Positions 24,325 through 35,345 of a stretch of 64,000 nucleotides of DNA are shown here, one piece after another. Position 1 is the stretch's first letter. Every line of letters begins with the position of its first letter. The position numbers and the translations under genes are program-made. This stretch comes from Platynereis dumerilii (lineage: Eukaryota > Annelida > Polychaeta > Phyllodocida > Nereididae), in NCBI GenBank assembly GCA_026936325.1, contig JAPTHN010000011.1, forward strand, positions 4,097,001-4,161,000, in the 5' to 3' direction. Under the pieces are notes generated by a model. It did not search any database, was not told where the DNA came from, and worked only from the letters and a program-made list of their open reading frames with translations.

Positions 24325-25949
24325 CTGCAAGTGAGAAAAATTTTCGGTCATTTGATGCACCAAGAGTTGGCTTCCCAATTACCACATCGAATGAAATTAG
24401 CAACTGGCACTGTTTTGGGACTTAAGGTTTTCACAGAGCTTCAAAAAATGAACAGCTATTTCACTCTCCATTGTCTGTCTTGCATCTGGAGGATCTCAGA
24501 CAAGAAATTGGAAATCAGCATAAGTTGTGTGGCTAGCAGCACAAAATTACTACATATAAAGGTGCTTGGCAGACGCTTGAGGGCCGGAACTGAAACACAC
24601 TCAAATGGACTGAAAAAGATCACACATGATAAGGTATACTTTTTCACTCTGCCTAAACAGGGACATTAAGAATTTTAACTCCAATTTAACCCCACAAATG
24701 GAAAGACCAGACAGGTGACATCCGATACAAATTGCAATCACCATCAATGGCGTATGCTCTACAACATTTTGGGGAAAAATTTCACACCAGATGCAACCAT
24801 TATTAGTCCACTTAGCTCGCCCATCGACATCGCGATCTTGGAGAAATTATTGTTGGCAGTAAGGATATTAGTCCTTGGCAAGGTGCAGAAATTGCCCGTC
24901 ACAACTCGTAAATGAAAGGATACAACCCTCCTCGCTTTTTCTTCGGGTCCCCCCCCTGCTCTCTGTAGCTCTGTCTCATTCAGCGCAGAGCAGTCGAGGA
25001 CTACATGGCTTATACGAGATCAAAATTCTCATTCCAGAGACCGTTGTGAAAATTACCGTGGACGGAAAGAAGAATAACACGCAAGATCAAAGTAAAAGTT
25101 ACAATTATGGTCCTGACTACATAATACACATATATATAATAGGAGTGCTTCGCAGAAAAAGTGATATTAAATGTAATCAGTGCAACCAGACTCAAAGAGC
25201 AGTGAATGATGTGTTTTCCTGAAGATGGATTTCTAAACTTGTATAAATAATGTATAGGAAGCATTGTTCATGTCAATAATTGTGGACCGCAGCCAATTGG
25301 AAGGTCTATCTTTTATTCAACATACTTTGCCAAATTTAAAAAGTTTTTCTTTCCCGATACTACTACAGTAGGTGTGATAAAAAAGTTGCAGGGAACCAAA
25401 TAATAAGGAAGAAGTTCACAGTGGACAAAACAATTCTAGAAATCTTTGAGTCTTTGACACAGACATGTTTTATAAGACATATTTTTATTTGCAACTTCCA
25501 AACACATTTGGCCATTTGACTGTTCCTCAGACCTTTTATCTAGACAGGAGACACTCTAGTGTGGTCTTTTAAGGCTGCTTCAGAACAGTCATTGTGTAAC
25601 TTGAAGTACTTCCACTATAACTGATCAAAGTTAAACTGGCAGCAAATTATATCATGAAAGCTCTAAAGAGTTTTAAAGTGTTTTGAAATAGAAACCCTAT
25701 AATTGGAACACATTTTCAAAAGTACACAGTTAATTACTAACCTAACAAGTCAGTTTGAAAAGTTTATTTGTCTTTTCTTTTTGCCTGGCATTAGTATTGA
25801 GAAAAGGCCGGGCCAACAGAGATTGTGCTAGTTTTTGCATTATTATTTTTTGTTTCTAGGTCTTAAAATAAACAAATTATGCAAGAAGTACCCTTTTTAT
25901 GTCATCCTTTTCTCAAACGTGACATGAATTTAAAAATCACTTATGGGAC

Positions 25950-26075
25950 ATGCTCCAGGCGCACCAGATCACCGTGTCCAATGAATGAGATCGCTTCCTC
26001 AGTGAGATTAGACGTTTCTTGTTGTCTCTTCAGCGGCCAATGGTTGTTCTCATCTTTTTGGCCATAGGTGGTGAC
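25950..26075 (-). CDS. POMT2: POMT2-like exon b (MIR)
   Basis: The 126 nt (42 codons, phase 0 to 0) begin VTTYGQKDENNHWPLK and end ISFIGHGDLVRLEH. They match the human stretch from VTTYLHKDYNNLW to VRHGDIIRLEH. The three bases before it read cat where cag is expected (ttctgcat/GTCACC), so the acceptor is lost or misread. The donor (cat/gtccca) is weak. Exon a ends in the phase this exon needs. Confidence 0.8.
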
Positions 26076-27424
26076 ATGCAGAAGATAAATTTAGAAATGC
26101 TTATTCACAAAATGCATGCAGTTATTTTGATCAGTTGCCATTCACTTTCAAAGTGCACTCAAAATATTCCATGACCTCCCAGCAACTTTTTTCCTTAAAA
26201 GAGAACCCTTGTTTACCTCCTTTTTTAACTTTTTATCCCAAACATTTTTGTCCCTTTGAATTAAATGAGGCACACAACATGGAGCATCGCACACATGCCG
26301 ATGGTGTTACAGAATGATTGTGACTTGCCGTGTCAGGGCACAAGTCAACAGGAAAAAAAGAAGGAGCAAAGAAGCCACCCCAGTCAATTAAATGTGATGT
26401 GTGAATAGATAGAATCAATGAGAAATAGTGTTATGAATTCTGGGCCAATCAATGGATCTGCATTGGTCTGACACACTGGCTCAGTTACTGTAACGAATAT
26501 CCGTTTCAAGAGGGCAATCCAGGCACTTGATTCCATTTTAGAAAGGGAACAAATCAAGCATCATTAACTGATTAGTCAAATTCATTCTCAGCAACTAATC
26601 ATGTACGTAACATTGCAGAAGACTCCTGTAATTTCAAACTCCTTAAGCTGCAGCTGGTGACATGATACGCTGATCTTCCAGCAGCAATAATATGGGGGCA
26701 AACCGTGGCAATAATTTGGGTGGATTTCGGAACTGCAAATTAGCTCAAGCACTGCATAAAGTCACATGGCAATATACAACAGAACAATCAATACTTAGGA
26801 AAAAAGAAGAGAAAATGAGTCAAAGAGCTCTTTTTAGGGCACGAGGACCAAAATAGCAACACAGAAAGGCATGAATGCAGTCAGTGTTGCTCACATGGTA
26901 GGAAAAATGCCTTTTGTGTAAACTTCGCCGCATTTATAGAAAAAAGCTCAGGCCATCACATCGTAGGGCATTTTAGAAATCATTCTGACCTGTGTGTACT
27001 CAAATAAAAAAAGGTGCCTTGAAAAAAGCATACTATTAAACACAGCTACAAACCTAGCAAAGAAAGATACTGATCTCATTTGGTTCCAGATCAGCCAAAA
27101 TAAGACAAGGTAACATAGCTCTAAGGAAATTAGCCCCAATCCCTCATAGAATTGAGGCACATACTAACAAGATAATGGCAGATATTTTACTGGTGTACTA
27201 CAGTAGAGTGATTACACTGTTATGGGATAGCTGAACATATTCCACAAAAGAATCCTTATGACGAACTACCAGAACTACCACTTGACAAAAAATTTCGCCT
27301 TAATAAGACGTGATCCAGAATCCCAAGAAATGCACAGCTTTTAAAGTCCCTGAAGAAAAAGTGTTCTGCTTCTCTACATTTTTGTGGGCTGCATATTCAT
27401 ATTGATGGTGGGCCAGTGCCATAC

Positions 27425-27545
27425 GTATATAAGTATATCTGTCTATCTATCTGTCTACCTATCTATATCTCTTACTTCTCTCTGATACAAAATGTATTTA
27501 TCTATCTATCTGTCTATCTATCTGTTGATATCTATCTATCTATTC
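27425..27545. repeat. TATC/TCTA-type microsatellite
   Basis: Two runs of tctatctatctg-like tetranucleotides lie just downstream of exon a, in the intron between exons a and b. A frame through them is an artefact of the repeat. Confidence 0.9.
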
Positions 27546-27557
27546 ATCTTTCCTCAC

Positions 27558-27667
27558 CTGCTGCTGTCTGGCTTCAACTCCTTCAGGGTACAAATGCCAA
27601 TGAGAGTGAAGATACATTCCTCCCGTCCGATGGTTCTTGATGGTCACCACTGAGCCGTATGCCACAT
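27558..27667 (-). CDS. POMT2: POMT2-like exon a (first MIR repeat)
   Basis: The 110-nt exon has acceptor ttgtgtttttgcag and donor cag/gtgagg. It enters with two bases of a split codon and then reads 36 codons, [20 protein letters not shown] followed by [16 protein letters not shown]. The human POMT2 counterpart, as I recall it, is [20 protein letters not shown] then SHRHLYPEGIGARQQQ. This is the best conserved exon of the set; the LHSH and YPEG positions of the MIR fold are kept. It ends in phase 0. Confidence 0.9.
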
Positions 27668-28217
27668 CTGCAAAAACACAAGACAAAAGGTCGGTCGAGT
27701 CTTTTATGCCTGTATAAATCACTCTCAGCCTGTTCAATTACATCAGCCAAAACCAATAGACTCCTCAAGTTTAAATAATTCCTTAATTTCCCAAGAGTTG
27801 TGCTGAGTGTTGAAGAGCAGCACCTTGACACAGGGAGGAGATTCTAAGAGATACGTCAAAGAAGAAAGAAAGGACAAACTGAAGCACGTGTTACTTTCCC
27901 ATATCAAACATGAGCCAGCGACATCCGTTTTTTGTCTCTCAAAGACAATATATGACATTGTACAATCGACTCGAAAGCTTCTGCCAATTTCCAAAAAAGA
28001 AATATTTCGTTTGATAATTATTTCTTCTTTCTGTTGTCTCCTGATTCTCCAACTTTGTATCATTTTCTCCTCCTATGATCTCCTCCTCCTTGTGCAATAA
28101 TTAATGTGGGCTTACTCCATGATCCTCCTTCTTTTCCAACACTGAATGCACTCCAAGAGTGAGCACCTCAATCACATTTAAGATGAAATGAAAGCAAAGT
28201 CAGTGCCAACATACATC
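27668..28217. other. Intron-like stretch before exon a
   Basis: I see no exon or repeat match here. By position it is the intron upstream (minus strand) of the POMT2-like exon a, ended by the BEL/Pao insertion. The minus-strand frame at 27743-28063 resembles nothing known to me. Confidence 0.4.
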
Positions 28218-29136
28218 TGTTGAGTTTGCCAACGAAACAAGAAGAGCTGACGAAGTGGTGAAATTCCCAAAATATTTATTTCACACTCAAGCATGGCTTG
28301 CGGTAAATCTAAAAGACAAATAAAACAAAAAGACCAATAAATAACCAGAATATATGTACAAAAAGAGTTTGACCTAAATGTCTAAAAACATAAATTTGTC
28401 ATAAATGACTAAATAAATAAATAAATTTGAATGACATAAATTTGACATGACTTGACCTAATTAATTGACATAGTACTTACAAGAAACATTTGGGGATTGA
28501 CATAAGTGACTTGACATTTGACATGACCAATCTGACTACCTCACATTCTGAAACCATAAAAAACCAGTTTTGACTAACTTGGCTAAATGACAAATAAATT
28601 GCAGGAAATAGATATCTAATAATTATCTAACACAATAGAACAATAGAAAAAGTACACACCTTGAAATTGATGACAGTGAAGAACTAGATGTTCTGATATT
28701 TCATGGCTAAAATCCTTTTACATTGTGAAATCATAAATTAAAATCTTGACATGTTGCCATTTCAATGCATCTTGCTGGAGTGACCAAGATTTGAAGCCAA
28801 CAGCCTCCAGGAAGTTTATCAGAAACTCACTCTAATTGGCTATTAATCAGGCCAAGGAAATTCACTGAGGCATACTAACATGAGTGACATGCATGAACAT
28901 GGAATCAACTGAAGCTGTGAACATGTGGCAAGCGGTCACCATGACCCAAAGCACAAATAATACATGATTAACAATGACCCAGCCACCATGAGGAGAGGGT
29001 CTGTAAAATTTAATGATTATAAATATATTTTATTACACAATAATTAAGCTAAAGAACAATGAATTATTAATACTACAAAACTAAACTTATTTATATAAAA
29101 CTTTTTTTTTTTGTATTTTTATGTATGAACATAACA
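28218..29136 (-). repeat. 3' LTR of the BEL/Pao element
   Basis: It is nearly identical to 31541-32459. It is AT-rich with TG and CA termini and lies next to the purine-rich tract at about 29137-29150. Confidence 0.95.
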
Positions 29137-29276
29137 CTCCCCCACCTTGAAGTCCCACAGGTGACTTCTAAACCAAATAATGAACCTGAGATAAATAGTA
29201 ACTTGTCGATCTTCGCAGTCAAAATTGACAATTATGTAATGATTAAAATCAACCATTCTCTAAGCAGTTCAATACA

Positions 29277-31504
29277 TCAATGTAAAAAGATAAACATAAA
29301 GCTGACATCACAGAAATTTGCGCATTTGATACATGTCGAATGTAGAAAAACATAATTTTGAATCACAGTCCTGGTCACATGGAGAAAGTGATCAAACTTT
29401 GAGCAATCTGTCAAATGTTCCAAATCTCCAAATTTGTAGAATTTCTGAGCCATCACATGGAGCAATCCGTAAACGCACAACAACATAATCATCAGTTTGT
29501 TCCAAATTTGGCAACAAGTTGAACTGTCGAAACGAGATAAAAGATCAGTTGTCACATTTTGAATACAAGGTTGAACATCAAAACGCAATGTCTTCATCAC
29601 AATACGATTGTTGTCACGAAATTCATCATCAAGTTGAATAGCTGCACTCATATCTCGTGACTCTGACACGGCTTCAGGATCAGCAGTAGAAAGATGAGAA
29701 GCATCACTGATTTCTTCATCGGTAGTATCAGTGAGTATGAGATGATTCACAACTCTTCCGGTTGAAGGATCAATTGGAGGTGCAGGACCGATAAGACACC
29801 ATCCAAACATGGTCTTCATGGCACATGGTTGTCCTTCTTGTCCACGCTTGACTTGAAGAGGGATGAGAGCTTTAACGTGATCTTGTCCAATCAAAATCTC
29901 AACATTGACATTTCCAGTTACAACTTTCAGACCTTGCAGATGAGGCAAACTGTCCACTTTAACATTTGGAACCTTTGCAGGTATGCTATCAACGACATAT
30001 ACATTTGACAACGTCAAACTTTTGCCACAAGTGGATTTCAAAGTGAAACTGACAACTTCAGACTGAACATTTTGATTGACATTGTTAAGTGTACTGAGCA
30101 CATAATTAACAGGTCTACTTTTGACGCCTAATTCCTTAACTAATTCCCTAGTACAAAATGTTTGTGTCGAACCAGTGTCCAACAAGGCATGGGTGTTACA
30201 AACATCATCTGCCACAACCTCAACTACAGGTAGATACACATTTTTACGAGCTACTGTAGCACCGCTAACATTTGACTGAACCTCATTTTTAACATTTTCA
30301 GCTCCAGTAATATTAACATGTATGAACTTGGTGTGCTTTAAGCCACAACCAGGCACAGAACACACAGATTCTTTTCTACACTGAGCAACAACATGATTAT
30401 CTAGAAGACAATTTTCACAAAGTCTGTTGGTCTTTACAATTTCAAGTCTTTCACTGGGCTTCATACATTTAAATGTGTCACAATAGAACAGACGATGACT
30501 TTTGTCACACAATATGCACACTTTTCCTTGAAGTTCCTCACACAACTCTGTCACTGTGGAGAAAGAAGAAGAACTTTTGTCACGAGCTGTATCCTGGGGA
30601 TATTTCTTATCACCGTAGAAGGGATCATTGGCATTCTCAGCACATAAACATACAAATTCCACAAAATTTTCAAATGTGGGATAAGAATCTTTGAGACGTT
30701 TGATTTTCATCGCTTTCTCTGTCCATTTCTCTTGGAGAGAAGACTCGAGCAGATTTTTCATGTCAACGATAAACGACTGAGAAGAAACTTCATGCAATTT
30801 TTCCATCTTGTTCAATGTAGCGAAAGCAGTACTCAACTCATCAGCAAACTGTAGAAGTTCATCAGCTGTTGTTATTGACTTTTTGGCTCGAAGACTTTCA
30901 ATCACCTTTTCCGAAATCAAGTGATCGTTACCAAATCTCTTACTCAAAATATCTCGTGCTTTTTAGTAGCCCTCAGCACCACCAATTAATGAACAAGCAC
31001 GAATTGCATCTTTTGCTCTTCCACATGTATACTGAAGCAAACGAGTTAGACGAATCCTTCCTTCTGAGACAACAGAGTGCACATTCTCATCAAAAACGGC
31101 AAAAAACGTGTGATATTTTAAGGGATCACCATCAAAAGCTTCAATTTCGATTTTAGGCAAGTTCATGTACCTAATTAGCTCAGCTCGTTCATGCTTACAG
31201 TCACGATTGTCTGTAATTTGGCTCTTGGGCTCCAACCAAATATTCACATCATTTAATGTTGAAATATAGTCATTTTGAACTTTCAGAAAATCTTCAGCAT
31301 TTTCATCAATGTCTTTTTCCTCATTAACAAGGCAGAATAAGCATCATGAGCAGATTCAAAGTTCTTGAAATAAGTTTTCAAATTTTCAATATGGGTCACA
31401 ACTGCTTCCCGGTTACCTTCTGCGACATGTTGTCTTGCAGTGTTCATTTGACGGATGAGATCATTCTTCTGCTTCTTTCTGGTTGTTTTAGCTTCGTCAG
31501 CCAT
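29277..31504 (-). pseudogene. gag-protease remains of the BEL/Pao element
   Basis: In order on the minus strand there are a basic N-terminus (MADEAKTTRKK), the BEL/Pao gag signature LPKIEIEAFDGDPLKYH, a cysteine-rich zinc-knuckle stretch (CILCDKSHRLFYC, then CENCLLDNHVVAQC) and an aspartic protease with ALLDTGSTQTFC. The motif MFGWCLIGP that follows the protease in this clade is also present. The region is broken and no polymerase part follows. Confidence 0.9.
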
Positions 31505-31540
31505 CTTGGATTTGAAGTCCCACGGTTGTTTCTTATTTAC

Positions 31541-32459
31541 TGTTGAGTTTGCCAACGAAACAAGAAGAGCTGACGAAGTGGTGCAATTCCCAAAATATTT
31601 ATTCAACACTCAAGCATGGCTTGCGGTAAATCTAAAAGACAAATAAAACAAAAAGACCAATAAATAACCAGAATATATGTACAAAAAGAGTTTGACCTAA
31701 ATGTCTAAAAACATAAATTTGTCATAAATGACTAAATAAATAAATAAATTTGAATGACATAAATTTGACATGACTTGACATAATTAATTGATATAGTACT
31801 TACAAGAAACATTCGGGGATTGACATAAGCGACTCAACATTTGACATGACCAATCTGACTACCTCACATTCTGAAACCACAAAAAACCAGTTTTGACTAA
31901 CTTGGCTAAATGACAAATAAATTGCAGGAAATAGATATCTAATAATTATCTAACACAATAGAACAATAGAAAAAGTACACACCTTGAAATTGATGACAGT
32001 GAAGAACTAGATGTTCTGATATTTCATGGCTAAAATCCTTTTACATTGTGAAATCATAAATTAAAATCTTGACATGTTGCCATTTCAATGCATCTTGCTG
32101 GAGTGACCAAGATTTGAAGCCAACAGCCTCCAGGAAGTTTATCAGAAACTCACTCTAATTGGCTATTAATCAGGCCAAGGAAATTCACTGAGGCATACTA
32201 ACATGAGTGACATGCATGAACATGGAATCAACTGAAGCTGTGAACATGTGGCAAGCGGTCACCATGACCCAAAGCACAAATAATACATGATTAACAATGA
32301 CCCAGCCACCATGAGGAGAGGGTCTGTAAAATTTAATGATTATAAATATATTTTATTACACAATAATTAAGCTAAAGAACAATGAATTATTAATACTACA
32401 AAACTAAACTTATTTATATATAACTTTTTTTTTGGGTATTTTTATGTATGAACATAACA
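31541..32459 (-). repeat. 5' LTR of the BEL/Pao element
   Basis: It is the partner of 28218-29136. The internal sequence that follows on the minus strand has a candidate primer-binding stretch starting TGGGACTTCAAATCC shortly before the gag start; the tRNA was not identified. Confidence 0.9.
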
Positions 32460-32463
32460 CATC

Positions 32464-33850
32464 ACACCCAACATTTGTGGAGCGGAGCATTTGAGTCTTG
32501 TTTAGGAGGACTTGCTTGTGAAAGAAAAGGCCTTTTTCCAGAAATGTGGTGACTTTTATTGCAGGGACTGCCAGGGAGAGGTGTGTTGCAAGGCACTCTT
32601 GCCTCGCAGTCATTTCCAGCAGTAAGTTTAAAGCCGTTCATTCCACAAAGGATTTCACCGAGGATAACCAGAAGATGGTGTTGATGCCTAAAAGAGCAAT
32701 GGACAAAGGGAGAAGCCAGCAAATGGACCATCATGCACTTTCATTGCGAAGGACTGGGAAATAAGATCAGTCTTTGGCCAACTTTAGCCAGGGATAAAGT
32801 GCCATGCCTGATATGAATTTTCACACATATCACGACTCGTGCTGCGTTGGGCTCAGGGATCTTGCCTAATATGAATGTGATGGAATCATCTTGCGCTAAG
32901 TCTGCTCTGTGAATTCGTAATCCAGTGGTAGCATCCAGGACTTATACAATGCAGTCTCATGGACTCCGAATATAATTGCAGTTTATGAAGGCCATCCATA
33001 TCGATGGCAGATGGAATCACCAAAAAGGTCCCTTGCGAGCAACCCACTGAAGCTGATCATGGGACGCAGCAGACAGGCAGGTGTTGGTCATCCATCAAAC
33101 TGCTACTTTGAGACTTGTATTGTCTGTTCATATCTCAGCGTGTCATCTTTTGGTGATGTGATGCAACCCAGCTCCCGCAGGCAACCACAGGCACAGGCTG
33201 GCATCTGCAGGACCAGGCTGGCATTCAAGTCAGATGCAGGCGGATGCAGAACAGATGAACCTCTCTGATACCGTTCCTCTTAAGGCTTCACAAAACACAG
33301 AGAATAAAGGATAAAGCAAGTCAAGAGATAATGGACACTGATTGTCCCCAATGGGATGTCCTTCAGCAGCAAAGAAAGGCAGAATGACATCACAATAGAT
33401 GACATCACAATAAATTGATGCAACAACAAGGCTGGGAAATTGGGAAGCGAGACAAGTGCAGTCCTGTAGGACGACCAATTGGCATTACGAAATGATGACC
33501 AGATTGTCTTCGGGGTAATATATCTGAGATTGGGGGCCTGTGACACTATTGCCAAATAACACACAAGGAATATAGTCATCTGAGCTTGATGCAGAAGACT
33601 GAGAAGAGCAGTCACAACAATGGGAGGCAAAACAATGGGAAGCCATGATTTCGGTTGTGGCATATAGAGTGACAAAGACATATCTATATCTAGAGTATCA
33701 AAGAAAAGAGACTTCTTAAGTGAGCTTCTTTCTAAGATTCACAATGAAGTGAAAAAGGCTTGAGATCCCAGAATGACAATGAGCTACTCAGAAATCATGA
33801 TCCGTGATATTTGAAACCTTATAAAGACAGCATCGGACTTATCAAGTTGT
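32464..33850. other. Unassigned stretch right of the BEL element
   Basis: No repeat match or known protein was recognised. The part at 33000-33260 is GC-richer and open on the plus strand (33011-33268), but it lacks splice or domain evidence. If the POMT2-like gene continued upstream, its N-terminal exons should lie in this direction; none was found. Confidence 0.4.
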
Positions 33851-33854
33851 CACT

Positions 33855-35341
33855 CACCGCGAGCTTGAACAAACTTTGGGGTTAAAAAAATTGACCAAGA
33901 AAACGATTAGCGCAGTGATGTAGAGGAAGGTTAGGCGAACATTTTGATGTATCAAACGAAAAAATCTGTTGGGAATTTTTTTAGATATTTGAGTTTTAAA
34001 CGTTTTATTTATCACACCCTTTTGATAGCATGGAATCTCCATCTAAAAATGATCAAAACTGCCCGTTTTTCCTGCCAGGTACTATGTAAGATAAAAGTCA
34101 TTATTCAGAAGTAGAAATATGCAGTCATTGCAACCAGAGCAAGTACATACCACTTCATTCAGACTGACAGAGTGTGATAAACCTATAACAATAAAAATTT
34201 CTCAAAAAATTTATTAAATATGTTTATTTGCCAGCTTGTCCTCAGTTTCATCATTTTGGTGAATAATTGTAGTAGAATCTAACTCACATTTGAAATCAGT
34301 GGTGTATTAATGAGGTTTTTATGGGTTTTGTAAGAAATTTCACCACTGTGAACTAAGTACTTTTGCAACCATGTAAAGTGTAGCCAATGTTGAGTGAATC
34401 ATCAGAAAACGCATAGATAGAATGTTTGGAAGCATTTAGTTAAGTATGGAGTAAAATAATTTGACATAGCAGTCTTAATGTGCAATATTTGTACATGTTT
34501 GTATTAACTACATTTTCACGTAATTTACTGAATTTATGCAATTTTTGTTGTTCTATACAATTAAAGATAGGTTGATTTTGGATGCCAGATAACCTACATC
34601 AACATTAAACACCCAACATCAATTTTAAGTACTCAAAATACATTAAGCATGAATATTACTGTTTATTTATCGCTTTTAATCTTATTTTTGTCTTTTTGTC
34701 CAATTGCAAAGACTTTTCATGTAATATCAGGGAACTCAACATCCTTGTGAAGCAGATACTTACAAACATTCTATGCATGCATTGTCTGATAATTTACTCA
34801 ACTGTGTTTATCCTTTTACATTGTTATGAAATGCTTGTTTCACCGTGGCAAAATGCTCAAAAAGATCAACAAAGCCTGTTACAATGAGATGATGAGACCA
34901 AATTTGCTAAATTTATCTACAAGAATTATGTAACTAACACAACCTGGTATTGGTAATATCTGGTATTGCAAACATTTTCTCAGGCCTATAGCCAGAAATG
35001 TTAGCTGTTATAGGTTTATCACACCCTGTCAGTCTGGATGAAGTGATACATACGTTCTGCAGAGACAATTACTGAATATTTTTACTTTGGAATAATGACT
35101 TTTATCTTAGATATTACCTAAAAGGAAAAATATACAGTTTTGATCACTTTTTCATGGAGATTACATGCTAAGAATAGGGTGTGATAAATAAAAAATCTAA
35201 AACTCAAGTATCTCAAAAACTTCCCAACAGATTTTTTCTTTTGATACATCAAAATGTTCGTCTGACCTTCCTCTACATCATTACGCTAATCGTTTTCTTG
35301 GTCAATTTTTTTAACCCCAAAGTTTGTGGAAGCTCGCTGTG
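33855..35341. mobile_element. TIR element with CAC ends, 4-bp duplication (Chapaev-like?)
   Basis: Inverted arms of about 335 bp (33855-34190 and 35006-35341) begin CACCGCGAGCTTGAAC and CACAGCGAGCTTCCAC and share long identical strings such as ttgaccaagaaaacgatta. CACT at 33851-33854 and 35342-35345 forms a 4-bp duplication. CAC ends with a 4-bp duplication recall Chapaev in the CMC group, which is an inference only. The 0.8 kb interior is AT-rich without a transposase, so the element is non-autonomous. The arms differ enough to suggest moderate age. Confidence 0.8.
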
Positions 35342-35345
35342 CACT

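Larger units (their letters stand above)
22671..27667 (-). pseudogene. POMT2: POMT2-like gene, decayed or error-bearing, internal part
   Basis: POMT2 is an ER multi-pass enzyme that works with POMT1 to transfer mannose from dolichyl-phosphate-mannose to Ser/Thr of proteins such as dystroglycan. Seven minus-strand exons align in order with the animal POMT2 MIR region and the following membrane start, from YGSVVTIKN through EARQQQ, VTTY, KSWWNIEE and WQWPINYR to YHVYLLSNPVTWW. Phases agree across all junctions checked. Three defects are visible: AT replaces the acceptor AG before 26075, a one-base frame change lies in the exon at 23756-23832, and an in-frame TAG occurs in 22671-22828. The stretches expected to read like RNLHSH and VLGSSGKVLPK in the human protein were not found, nor were the N-terminal and last C-terminal exons. 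Having introns, it is not a retrocopy. Confidence 0.8.
28218..32459 (-). mobile_element. BEL/Pao LTR retrotransposon, young but broken
   Basis: The element has two LTRs of about 919 bp with TG and CA ends, flanked by catc (28214-28217 and 32460-32463), a 4-5 bp duplication. The internal region of about 2.4 kb encodes gag and protease remains on the minus strand, with a purine-rich tract (GGTGGGGGAG) just before the 3' LTR. Reverse transcriptase, RNase H and integrase are not recognisable, so it could have moved only with help. About two breaks are visible in the coding part. The LTRs differ at roughly a dozen positions by eye (about 98.5% identical), implying a recent insertion. Confidence 0.95.

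Noticed and set aside
24265-24669. Plus-strand 134-codon frame
   Set aside because: It starts inside the POMT2-like exon c on the opposite strand and has no known similarity; it is a shadow frame.
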